Assembly: GCA_006538405.1 (NCBI GenBank)
Contig: BJKQ01000008.1
Span: forward strand, 1,736,001 to 1,800,000
DNA from: Hansfordia pulvinata
Lineage: Eukaryota; Ascomycota; Sordariomycetes; Xylariales
Direction of reading: 5' to 3'
Length of the DNA stretch: 64,000 nucleotides
Of the stretch, positions 23,924 to 34,800 are shown piece after piece. Positions within the stretch are counted from its first letter, which is position 1. Every line of letters starts with the position of its first letter. The translations under genes were made by a program, and so were the position numbers. The notes below the pieces were generated by a model. That model saw only the letters and a program-made list of their open reading frames with translations. It had not been told where the DNA came from and ran no database searches.

Positions 23924-24985
23924 TCAGTCCGATTCGGACTCGGCATCAAAGGTCGTTTCGAATCCCATGTTCCGGATGATGCGCAATGTCTTGTCCATGT
24001 TCCACCGGCCAGCCTCGCTGCCGGCCAGTCGCGCGCCAAAGTCCTCGTCAAACTTGTCCAGCCTGTAGCGCGTCGCGACGTAGAACATTTCCCTGTGGAT
24101 CGTCTCGGCGAAGCGGTTCCGGAAGCGCTGGAACGTGCGTCGGCGCAGGAACATGATGTTCGCCCAGGTCGGCAGGAAGTACAGGTCGTTGAAAACCTGC
24201 CTGTACACCCCCTTGCGCGAGTGCCGCCGCCAGAAGTCGTCGTAGTACACCCCCACCGCGTCATGGAAGTGGTAAAAGTCGTGCCAGTACTGCACGTCCT
24301 TGAGCGGGCTGTACTGCATGTGCGTCACGAAAGGGGGCCGGAACTCCAGGCGCCGGAGCGCCCCCCAGACGAGCTTCATGGCGGTCTGCTCCGGCTTGGG
24401 AAACACGGGCAGCGCTTCGAAGATGCCGTCCATGCCAAACGACCCCTCATTCTGCTCGCCGCTCCCCTGGCGATGATGTTGGTGCAACACCCACGCCGTC
24501 ACCTCGGCGGCCTCCTCTCGCATGAGCCAGTCCAGGATCCACATCCTCTCTCTCCCGCAATCCCATATGTCTATGCGGCGTAGAGTCTCCGAAGGCCGCA
24601 GGTTGTGGGGGTTGGCGTGCCAGAGCTCGATCTGGGCGTCCTCAAACTGGTGAAAACGCATGACCGTCGCGTAGCTGGAGAGGTCTTCGTCGGCGGCATA
24701 CACTGCGCAGTATCTTTCCATGTTCATGAGGAGGAACTCTTGCATGATCCGTTGCTCGCCTTTGATTCTTTCTCGCTTGGCGCCATCGTCGGCACTCGGG
24801 CCCCCAGCGCGCGTGTCTTGTCGGGACGATGCTCCCATACCGTCGCCGCCGCTATCATCAGCATCATCTTCCTCCTCCAAGGACTGGCAGAGGTTCTCCT
24901 CAATCACAGTCTGGCTGAGACTGCAGTCGATGTCTTCGCTCGAATTGGACCCGGAAGCGTCGTCGAAGGAGTCTTCCCCTTCCAC
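23924..24985 (-). CDS. Uncharacterised protein, 353 aa
   Basis: I do not recognise this family. It is a single exon. Residues 1 to about 80 are Asp/Glu/Ser-rich and probably disordered. The rest is compact and aromatic-rich, with many Trp, Tyr, Phe and Arg residues: FLLMNMERYCAVYAADEDLS, RIDIWDCGRERMWILDWLMR, VQYWHDFYHFHDAVGVYYDD, FNDLYFLPTWANIMFLRRRT and NMDKTLRIIRNMGFETTF. There is no signal peptide and no clear membrane segment. Even amino-acid use, a long frame and the absence of simple repeats after residue 80 support a real protein. It is convergent with DUF5672 gene B. Confidence 0.75.
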   Translation of the reverse strand: MEGEDSFDDASGSNSSEDIDCSLSQTVIEENLCQSLEEEDDADDSGGDGMGASSRQDTRAGGPSADDGAKRERIKGEQRIMQEFLLMNMERYCAVYAADEDLSSYATVMRFHQFEDAQIELWHANPHNLRPSETLRRIDIWDCGRERMWILDWLMREEAAEVTAWVLHQHHRQGSGEQNEGSFGMDGIFEALPVFPKPEQTAMKLVWGALRRLEFRPPFVTHMQYSPLKDVQYWHDFYHFHDAVGVYYDDFWRRHSRKGVYRQVFNDLYFLPTWANIMFLRRRTFQRFRNRFAETIHREMFYVATRYRLDKFDEDFGARLAGSEAGRWNMDKTLRIIRNMGFETTFDAESESD

Positions 24986-25838
24986 ATACTAGTCGGTGGG
25001 GTTCAGGGGTAAACCATTCCAGGGCCCGGGATCGGAATCCATGTGCTAGAAGAGGGGGTTATACATGGGCCTCAATGAGATTCAGGTCAGTGCGGTTGCT
25101 CATGGTGATTAGCTTCGGGGGGTCTACCTGGGTTCCAACCAAGCCTTCGAGCCGACGCGTAAAGTCGTAAGAGGCCTACAGAATAGTGATGAAGATCGCT
25201 AAATGATATTCAGACTTCATAGGTAGGTGATGTGGTGATGGTTGAGTCGGGGTCGAGGCTGGGCGTGGTGATGGAAAAGAAAGAAGACGGACCTCACGTA
25301 CCCACTTGCGAGAGGCGCATTTGGGGTGACATCAGCCGTGCTTGCAGGTGAACGAAATGCTGCACGTCTTGATCTATCGACGGAAACCGCAGGGCCGGTC
25401 TCTGAAGGAAAGTGCGGGTGCCCCTTCCAGAAATTTCGTGGTACCGTCGATCACCACCGCCACCATAACATTTTGCCGGTTGTTGAGTTACCGAGGTCAA
25501 CATCCTCCGCAGAGCACCGCGCAAGTGACACGTCGTGGCTGAGCTCTCGACTTCTCGAACTGGTTCTCTCGCGACAATAGTGCGCACGGCTGGTTTCCGG
25601 AACGATTGCCGTCTGTCCGCTACCTGCGTGCAAGAGTTGTGTGCTTTGATGGACTACTATGACAAAAACCAGGTTGCACCCGTTCCCGCGAACAGCCTCT
25701 TGATTATCCTTCGTGATCCTTCGGGCCCATACCGAGCCCAGTAATGTACACGCCCGACTGTGATACCCCAAGAGCTGCGCAGGCCAACCCAACCTGTCAG
25801 ACCAATATGGCTTCCAAAGCCACGCATGCATGACGACT
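24986..25838. other. Intergenic region
   Basis: This lies between the start of the 353-residue protein and the 3' end of the dioxygenase gene, both on the minus strand. ORFs here are short and unsupported. No repeat cluster or TACTCGTA motif was seen. Confidence 0.55.
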
Positions 25839-26944
25839 TCAGATGACAGAGAGCTTGAAGTCGTAGTCGAGCTCCCACTTGGGCTGGCCCAGTCCCACCT
25901 CTTTCTTCTGGTTGCCATCTGCGTCGTCATTAGAACTCTCGACTTGGGCAACCTCCTTGAAGTCCACCAACAGCTCATCCTTCACGGCGAAGACGGCGTC
26001 GTCGTAGATGCGCGGGTCCTCACGGTCGAAGATCTGGGTGGTCAGCGGGCGGTACCCGACGTGGTTCGGACTCTCTCCCCCCTCGCTGCCGTCCTCGGGC
26101 GCCGTGACGATGAAGTGGATATGAGCAGGGCGGTAGGGGTGGCGATCGAGGAGCTGCAGCAGCTTGCCGGCGGGGCCATCATACGGTATGGGGTACGGGG
26201 TGGGCCGGAGGCAGATGAGCTCGTAGCGACCTTCAGCGTCAGTGGTAAAGCGGCCGCGAAGGTTCATTTCCGGCTGGACATCGGCATCCTGCTGCTCGTA
26301 CAGACCGTTGGGGCCGGCATGCCAGACATCCACGATGGCGCCCTCGATGGGCTCGCCAGTGTCGGCCGAGACCACGCGGCCCGACACCCGGGTAAGGCGC
26401 GAGGCGGCATCCACGTTCCACTCTGGGGAGGTGGGCGACTCGGATACGATGGAGCTGCCGCGCTTCAGGACGGGGGCTGAGTTGCGGTAGAAGGGCCCAA
26501 GGACGGCCGAGGGGGTCGATGCGAAGGAGCGGACGGAGGACAACGAGGTGGTGGAGGGCTTCGAGACGAGATGCTTCTTGGAGGTGATCTCGTCGACAAG
26601 GGACTCGAGCCCGAGGATGTCGCATATGAGCTGCGTCTCGTTGCGCTTGTCGTCGGACATGCGGCCGGCTTGATTGATCTGAGGCGGGGGGATGTGAGTG
26701 CCACGCAACGAACGATATCGGCATGGGTCAAGTGGCTTGGGGACAGGATTCAATAACAAGGGCCACTCACAAGCTCGACGCCGGCAGTCCACTCGGCCAC
26801 AGTGAGGTCGACCTCTCGGGCAAAGTCATGGAGATGACGCAGGAGGCTGGGCATGATCTGAGCAAGGCGCGGGTTGGCGCCCTCGCCGGTGGCGGCGATG
26901 ACCCGGGCCGTGAAATCCGGGTCGTAATCCGGGCGTTCGGCCAT
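25839..26944 (-). CDS. Intradiol ring-cleavage dioxygenase (catechol/hydroxyquinol type)
   Basis: This is a non-haem Fe(III) enzyme that opens catechol-type rings between the two hydroxyls, feeding aromatic breakdown into the 3-oxoadipate route. Exon 1 (26944-26771) and exon 2 (26678-25839) give 337 residues. The N-terminal dimerisation domain reads ITxMPSLLRHLHDFAREVDL-like, then WTAGVELINQAGRMSDDKRN. The catalytic domain has the ligands Tyr185 (GPNGLYEQQD), Tyr224 (PYPIPYDGP), and His244 and His246 (RPAHIHFIV), all present. VLGPFYRNSAP and DVWHAGPNG are further family signatures. There is no signal peptide, so it is probably cytosolic. The N-terminal domain favours catechol or hydroxyquinol 1,2-dioxygenase over the secreted extradiol or intradiol forms. 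The exact substrate cannot be read from sequence. Confidence 0.92.
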
Positions 26945-28838
26945 GTTGATTTGATGAGTAAGAGATGCAAGTGCGGACAGGCGGGGCGGGCACGGGGTTG
27001 GAGAAGAAGAGGAGGAGGAGGAGGAGGTGATGGCGGTTGATGCGCAGGGTTTGGCAATGCCGAGGTGGTCGTTGAGTGGTTGTGATGGAGGAGGGCGGCG
27101 ACAGCAAGATCCGGTTACCCCTGGGCAGACCTGTCTTTTTTAAACTTTTTTCCCTTTCTCTCTCTTCTTTTCCTTTTCTCAATCGGGCGACTGATACGCT
27201 GGGGACAAGGGCAGGAACGACTGCAGGTCGCGGCTGCCTGTTGCTGTTGCTGCCGCCGCTGCCGTTACACAGAACAGAAAACAGCCCACTGCCAAAACAG
27301 GACGGCAACGGACGAATGAATGAATGAAATGAATGACTGCCTGCGATCCCGCACTCTGCCCCTTCAGCATGGGCGTCAGTGTGCTCGCGTCCCACACGTC
27401 ATCATGCCACGCCAGCTTCGGTCGTCAAGAGCTTCAGTCGTCAAGTGAATGAGCGATAGACCCAGGTCCTCGACAAACGCGTGTCCGTCCCGGAAACCCA
27501 CACCTTCAACGTGATACTGTACTGCATCAACTTTGAGTACACCCTGTCTCCTGGCCCCCCTGCGACGTGCAAGGATAGCCCATGTGCCATGGTGACAATC
27601 CAGAGCAAGCCTGCAAGCGCCAACTCGGGGCTGATCAAGTACAATATAACAGCTGGAGGCGAGTTTCCACTCCGCTCCCTTATTGTCGCTAACCCAAGTT
27701 GCCCATGTCAACTCATTCTCATAGCCCTACAAACGAGACACGTCTTCCGCCGAGCCACCAAATCTGCTCAAAGCGCCACTTCCAGGTACAGGCAGAGCGG
27801 TTTCGCACCAACCCAATCACTTGTTTCGATGCTCAGTCATGTCAACCACCATGCGACAGGTAGGATTAATGGCCATGGCGAGCCAGAGTGTGTTGCAAAC
27901 GCCCAAGTCGGGCCCAAGCCACATACGGCCACACATCGCCACGCCGCGTTGATGAAATAGGCAGGAGTCCGAAAAGTTCTCGGTCGTTAGTCGCCATTGA
28001 CTGATAGAAACAGGCCGACCCATTCCTCGAATGGGTTGAAGGGTTTCGCAAGCAACACCCACAGAGCGGGAGACCGAACACTTCGGAAGCCCGTCATGTC
28101 GTCCACGTACTCACCGCGTCGCCTCCTCCAGTCGTCGCAGCAGCACACTTCACATTTGTGCGGAGAGCCTCTCACTGCCTGCCCAGGACGACGGGCAAGT
28201 CGGGAACGTACCCGCAGAGCACCAACCCGAATACAAGCGGGCTCATTGCCCGGCCATAGAGACCGCAACGGAGACGGATGATGCTCAGTTCAGGCCCGAT
28301 GCATATCAGGACCCTTCCCCCAAACCAGGCCGATCAAAAGGACAATGTCGACGAGAACAATAGGCACGCGCGGCATTGACCATTACGCCCGAGCGCGGAA
28401 AGCTGACCAACAAGGCAGCCAAGCAATCCTTTTCGCCGCTCCAGCTGAGCAACCAGTCCAGACAGGTCGCCTCCTCCCCACAAAACATTTGCCCACTACG
28501 CCTGCTTGTACAACAATGTAGTCAACGTGCCAGAGACGGCGGGTCCTATGTATAAACGTATCCCAAAGGTGTGTAGCATGTTTGAATCTCCAAGCGATCA
28601 AACTTAAGAACCAGTCTGCTCGGGTGGCAATACTTAGAAAGGGTCCGTCACACAAGACCAGGAACTAGCCCGGGGGCCCTTCTCAGCTGTAATCCAAAAC
28701 GGAACGAAGAAAGACAGACACGACAAAAGTGTCAGTAAAACCGGAAAGAGAACAAAGCCTTTCCCCTCAGCCATCTCTTGTGTCCCTGCGCGCCGCCCAT
28801 AATCGCGCAACATCCCGCACCCCCGTCAGACGGGCACC
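26945..28838. other. Intergenic region, dioxygenase to secreted protein
   Basis: This is divergent upstream sequence for both flanking genes. Several ORFs of 60-160 codons overlap on both strands, for example 27,481-27,960, but none has family motifs or a convincing splice pattern. No TACTCGTA motif lies here. The stretch has lower GC than the coding blocks. Confidence 0.5.
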
Positions 28839-29465
28839 ATGCAATTCCGCATCGCCGCCGCGGGGATCGTCATCCTGGCCGCCGCCGCCGTCACGTCCCC
28901 TGTCGAGGAGCGCCCGGGCCGCGTGACCGCCGGCACGTCACGCAAGTCCACCTTCACCCCGAACCTGAGCACCCCATGGACCCTGCCTGGGCTGTGAGTC
29001 CCCTCGTCAAGTAATTCCGCCAGCCGTCGAGACAGAGAGAAGCGAGTGGGATATCCAGGGAGGCGCTAAGACGATTTTGAAACTACCTCGCAGAGCGCCC
29101 AAGAACAGGGTCGATGTCTCCCAAGCCTGCGTGAGCTCTCCTGCCCAGCACATGAACCAACGATAACAACATCCCAGTGTTGAGATCTGAAAAGTAGGAA
29201 GCAGAAGAAGAAGAAGAAGAAAAGACAGGCTGACCTAAACCCCCAATGTCTCGTGGCAGATCGACTGCATCCTCGCGTGCATGAAGAAGGACATGGGCAA
29301 CGACTGGAAAGACGGCAAGATAATCCACGATAGGGAGACCTACTCGCAGCTAGCCGTGTACGTTTTTTCTGTGAATCTCTTTTTTTGTTCGCCGTGCCCG
29401 CATGACTTGTCTCGGCGAAAGAACAATCCCACCCGTCGTTCTCAGAGACGGGCAGATGCTTGCCT

Positions 29466-29533
<68 letters not shown>

Positions 29534-29812
29534 CCCTCTCCCAAAAAACCGTCGTGTGACTGACACTCCAGATTCGGACGCAGTTGCGGGGTGAATTGCT
29601 CCATCGCGGGCCCGCCGGATCCTGAAGATGGCTACGAAGGCGGCGACGAAGACCCAGGCGAACGCCAGAGCGAGGAGGGGGGTGACAGTGACGACGAGGC
29701 CTGGTTCTCGCCGCGGAGAAAAGCAGCATGTGCGCCGAGGGAGGCCGAGTCGTGGCGGTCACGGCAGCCCAAGGCGTTCAGGGTCGGCTCGATGGCCGCC
29801 GGCGAGGCCTAG
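28839..29812 (+). CDS. Small secreted Cys-containing protein, 176 aa
   Basis: I do not recognise the family. Four exons fit with GT-AG introns: 28839-28993, 29094-29130, 29260-29357 and 29572-29812. The joined frame is 531 bp with no internal stop. The first 20 or so residues (MQFRIAAAGIVILAAAAVTS) form a clear secretion signal. The mature part has a short Cys-bearing core: VSQACIDCILACMKKDM in exons 2-3, then FGRSCGVNCSIAGPP in exon 4. That makes five cysteines, all in the central third. The tail is acidic (EDGYEGGDEDPGERQSEEGG) and then basic. Intron 3 holds a long CT microsatellite. Size, signal and cysteines fit a secreted effector-like protein, which is inference. The gene is convergent with noxR. 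Confidence 0.65.
29469..29530. repeat. (CT)31 microsatellite in intron
   Basis: A perfect CT run of about 62 bases lies inside the third intron of the small secreted protein gene, about 40 bases before the acceptor. It extends the polypyrimidine tract. Length variation could affect splicing. Confidence 0.95.
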
Positions 29813-30072
29813 CCCCGCTCTTCACCGAGCGATGCCCGTGGCCAGGCGCCGCCGAGCTGCGAGGGAAAATTGCGATAAATGTAGACTTCAGTATACACAC
29901 AAAGTGGTACCTGTTTGTTTCGCAGGGGAGGCGAGGGCTATGCATTATGGAGAAAAGGCTATGTACAACAAATCTGTCCCGGGATCGTTCAGATCTCCAG
30001 GAGTCAAGGCTTCGTTCCGGGCAACATGGGTATCGTAAAAGCAAGTCGCTGGTTGAAATCAAATCTACTGCG

Positions 30073-31836
30073 TCATATCTCCTGCACCCATATCTGCAAT
30101 CACTGTTAGCAACCGAGTTCCATGGCGTGGGGAGAATGGGAACGTCGAATCTTACCTCCATTTTCCCAATGTCCTGCCTCTGCTTCCGCGCCATTTGCTT
30201 GACTCCGATCATGATGGTATCGAGGTCGTCCTGATCCGCCATGGTAATCATGTCGGACTGCGGGCCGTCGTCATCCCGCACCTTCAGCTTGAAGCGCCTG
30301 CGGATCCCAAACTTGTCGCGTATCTTGTCGGCGAGGTCTGGGAACTCGATCGCGGCACCGACCATGATGTAACGCACATCATCCGCGTGTACCTTGATCC
30401 GGACCCTGCGGATTTCCGGCCTCTTTGACTGTCCTCGTGTCGACCCGGAACCTGACGAGGGGGCTCCGCGGCGATTCGAAATCATCTCAAAGTCGCCCTC
30501 ATCGAAAGACCCGTAGTCGCTCCCCTCGTCCTCCTCCTCAATGTATGCGGGCTGGTTCCGGCGGACTCGCGACCTGCTGGTTCCCCGGTTGTCGCCAGTC
30601 TCGCCATACATGTCGTAAACGTCTTCTGGGAAACCCTCGTTCCTTGACCTTCGGCTTCTAGGCGGATCTCTCAGCATGGTTCTCTGCGGGGATGCGCGCA
30701 CAGCTGGCGAGTTTGTGGCCGAGTTGGCTTTGGTTCCACTCTGTGGCGAGATCGTTTTCTCGTATCGGTTCGGCTTCGAGGTATCGGGGATAGACAGCTT
30801 CGCGGGTGTTGGCCGGGACATGCTTCTGACCGAGGCGCCCCTGCTGACTTGCCTCTCGCTCTCGGGCGGAGGCGTGGGCGGGAACGCGTTGCGTAGGGTT
30901 GGCGGTTCCGATTGCTGTCGTCGGCTTTGGAGACCGGGCTTCACCAGGTTCGATGCCGCGAAAGAGATGCTGTCCGGCGGCCTGTCGTCCTTCTCCTCGC
31001 CTCGGCCCGCCATTTTGATTTCTGAACCTGCAAAGCCGGTGAAAGCATTCGTCCTGTCCGAGGCTGCCACCAATCGTGCCTTGCCCAGGTAATCCTTCGT
31101 CTTCAAGTTTCGGACCTTGGCTTCATTTGGCCTATACACCACACCGACAGGTATCGAGAAGACGGTGTATCCCTGTTTAGGTGATTAGACGGCGATGACG
31201 TGACGACTGGCTGCGTGGAGGGTGCTTACATCGGCTTCATCCCTGATGGCGTCGTCAATGACGGTGTGATCCTCGACGACCTTTTCCTTGACGGCATACG
31301 ACAAGTCCTGCATTCCTAGATCTCTCTGCTGGAGGTAGATATAGCACAGCCCCCTGTTGAACAGTACCTCGCAGGCATACAGCTTGAACAGCAGGCCAAT
31401 TTGTGAGTAATCAATCATTGAATTGCCTCGCAGGTAGAGCAGAGTGTCGTTGAAGTTAGCCAGCGCCTCCTCGAAATCGCCGAGGAGAAAGTTGGAGACC
31501 CCTTGCTGGAAGTAGGCGACGGCAAGGTACTGGTCCAGACGGAGAGCTCTTTGGTAGCATTCAACCTGGGTCTGATTAGAGCGCGGACAGGTGAGCAGGG
31601 CCCGAACAAGAACGTACAGCTTTCTCGTGCTCCCCCAGGGTCGCGTGAATAACGCCCATATTGAAGAGAATCTTCGACGTGTCTGAGATGCCGTCAAACT
31701 CCCTCAGCGCCTCATCAAATTCATTGTTATCGTATCGGCCAAGGGCCGACACCCAGGTTTCAATTTCCTGGACCATGTCAGTACGTTTGCGCCCACCTAC
31801 TGTTCACTATGAGGTGCTCACCTGCTTGAGCGACAT
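30073..31836 (-). CDS. noxR: NoxR, p67phox-like NADPH oxidase regulator
   Basis: NoxR activates the fungal superoxide-producing oxidases NoxA/NoxB together with the GTPase Rac. Five exons fit: 31836-31822, 31767-31618, 31565-31230, 31172-30156 and 30093-30073. They give 512 residues. Exon 1 encodes only MSLKQ and the last exon only IWVQEI. The N-terminal half is a TPR array (EIETWVSALGRYDNNEFDEA; VECYQRALRLDQYLAVAYFQ; FKLYACEVLFNRGLCYIYLQ). A proline/serine-rich linker follows. A C-terminal PB1 domain spans about 418-512 (RRVRIKVHADDVRYIMVGAA; DDLDTIMIGVKQMARK). No SH3 domain is seen. In other fungi the PB1 domain binds Bem1/Cdc24-type polarity proteins. The gene is convergent with the small secreted protein gene, with about 260 bp between the stops. 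Confidence 0.95.
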
Positions 31837-34800
31837 CCTGTCGCGGTGTCGACTTCAAGCCCCCAATGTATAACCGATTTCGATTTCAAAGTTTGAAGCA
31901 GAATGCCGGAATGGCTCTCTCTTGGCCACCTCGTGCTCTTGTATGCGACGTGAACAGCGGTGATACTTTGGACACTCGTGCTGAGGTGCTCGCAGAAGAG
32001 GGGCTTTGAATTAAGTAGGCTTCCTGCGCCCACTCGCCCACTCAACGATTGGTGGGCCGACTTGTCCCGCTTTTGTGGCAACTAGTAGTCTTGGCTGGTG
32101 GCTGGCCTAGTTGACGACGTTGAGCGAATTGCTGCAGGGAACGGGTATCGCAGAGGGAGATTAGACCGCTCCAGTAGTCTTTGCGAGGAAATCGTCGGAA
32201 CCGGAGAGAGAGAAGTTTGAGCGTTCAGGGGCGCCGCGCGATGAGGAGGTGAGCGAAGGTGGCCGGGGTGAACCAGCTGTGCATGATCAGACTGCGAGTA
32301 AGCCGGGTGAACTTTCAGGTCGTAACGTACGGAACGATGGTGATCCGCCGAGGGACTTTGCAGATAGTCTGGCAGGAAGCGGCGAGCTGGTCGGCGCAAA
32401 CGACAGCTGGCGGAGGCTCAGATCAAGGGCGGAAAAGACAGGGCAGAGATTGACATTAGGCGAAAGATGGGGAAGCCCAGATGATGATGAGGCGAGCGCG
32501 TAACGGCGATTTGAGAGTGGTCGAGAAGCAAGCCAGCCGGCAGACCGGCAGGACAATTGGGCGTCGGATGGGAAAAGAGACCTATTTTTGGGAGTGGATT
32601 GGGGCTTGGCCTGGGTGACGGGGCGGAAGCGGTGCAATGCAGCAGCAGCAGCACAGGTCCGAGGGCTGTACGCCATCGCATCGTGGCGACGCAGACGCAC
32701 GAGTCTCCAGGCGCCGGCTGGGAGGCGTGTGGGCCCCCGCGCGCCCCCCGCCTCGACCGACAAGTCACAGAACGGCATCCGTCCGTCTCCTATGCGGCCG
32801 GACGCTGGGCCGGCCGGGGTCAGGGGCTGCGATCCACTGCGTGTGTCTCATTGGCGTGTGATGAGTTCGCGGTGCGACTTGGAAGAGAAGCTGGGTTTCG
32901 GACCTGGTCAGGTTTGCGGCCGGCGCTTGACTATGCCGGGACACTGCCAGGTTGTGGCTTGCGACGACCCTTCTTTCTTGTTGCAGAGATCCATCAAGGC
33001 TTTGGGCGAACTGAGGCATCGCTCGTTTCTACTCGAATGTTGGTCGGTCTGGCGTCTAACTTGGGCGGGACAGCAGAAGCGTCAGGTACCCGTAAGCGCC
33101 CTCGAGTGGTCGAGACTCGAAGTACGAGTGCGCTCGTAACAGCAAGTCGGCCCGTGACAGCCAACGCTGCGGGATCCGAGAGTTGTGTAGTACAGAATCT
33201 TCGGCCAATGTCCACATAGTCTGTGGCCACGGGTATGGGCTACGGGTTCTCGGTACGTAGGCGAGCCAATCCAGATATTGATAGGCCAGTTGCCTCGGGT
33301 CCGGATATTCGTGGCAGCATATCGTGTTGTCCAGGTTTCTGGGCTTTCAGATAGGCCAGGGAATGTCCTAGTCTGCGGTTCGCCAGGCAAGTCCCCTACT
33401 CGTACCTGAGCAAGGTGGCAGCGGGGCCGTATCTGTGGGCGTGGTGGAAAGCAGCGGATGGTAGGTAGCCCGTTGGGGTCATGATGCCCAGAAAGTCCAG
33501 GCCGACGCCTCGTGTACTGGTATCGTATCCTGGGCGGCCCAGCCGCAGCGTCGTGTAGGTACTGGTGTGGTCCGAGATTCAGTGGTTGCGTGCATTCGGT
33601 GTGGGGCTCCGCTCCGGACCGCGGCGGGCGGGCGAAGAATGCGGAGTACGAGTACAATGACTTGTGAGGATTGCCGATAAGTGGCCCGAGTCGGATGCCA
33701 AGGAAAATGAAGAAGAAGCTCTCGCATTGGCGGCAGTCCACTTGTAATCATCAAAGATGAATGACGACTTCATCAATGGGTGGGGGGAGGCGGTGTACTC
33801 GCACCCATCCGCGGTTCGATTAGGGGAGGCGGACTGTCATTTCTGAGAAAGAGCCAGGGCATCTCGCCTGGCTCGAAAACTCCAACCCCATAGTGACAAA
33901 GCGGGCGTGGTGGTGTCGTGTCTCTTGCTGGCGCTGTCTCGGATGGGCGATGGTGGTGGTGGTGGTGGAAGAAAGAGAAGCATGGATGGACGGGCGATCG
34001 GTGGCCCAGGGCGGCGGGCGGGCTGCAGCTAGGCGTTGATTGGCCGTGGCGTCTCGACCCGACGCGCACCCTGTCGCGCTAGAGTCTGGCGGGCGCTTAA
34101 ATCCAGGTGATTGGCCATAAAGCTGCCGGCCCCTGTCGAGTGTGCTGGGCTGCCCCAGGCATGTACCGGGCACATATCTAAGTGCTTATAGATACATGTA
34201 CCTAGGAGGTAGTCACCTTCTACTTTGGTTCTTCGGCAGCCCCGGCTTGTGGCCAAGCCATGGATGTCTCTTCCTACAGGTACGAATGTACTCCAGCGCT
34301 CTCGTCAGAGTTGGGTACGTACGAGTAACTGTACCTACGCTGTATCGTAGCCGACTGCCCCGCCTCTCCCCTCCATCTCACTGGACCTCACCGCAGACCT
34401 CAGCTTTTCTGCATTACAGCGCAACCTTTCATTGCTGTTCTCCAAACATAAGGTAAGTAAGGCACAGTACGGAATGCCAGAGTCCGGATGGATACACGTA
34501 CAAGAACACTTCTTACCTGGGTAGGTATGTAATGCAGAACGGATTCTGCTGGTTTTGTGTCTTCTCCCTTCTGTTCTTCTTTCGATAATGATATTGCGGG
34601 GTATACATGTATGTTAGGTATCCGTAGGTAGATTATGTACTGTAGATTGGACCTTTCATTACCTATCCTTCAACATCTGCCTAAATGTACCATACGGATG
34701 TCCGTTCAAAGCCTCTCGGCGAGTATCAATAACGAGCCGCGGCGGCGGTGCCCGGCTGCCGACAGCAAATTACACGAACCGGCCTCCTTGGGACCCTGTT

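Noticed and set aside
27481..27960. 159-codon + strand ORF upstream of the secreted protein
   Set aside because: No recognisable domain, a non-ATG start in the listed frame, and overlapping ORFs on the other strand. It was kept as intergenic.
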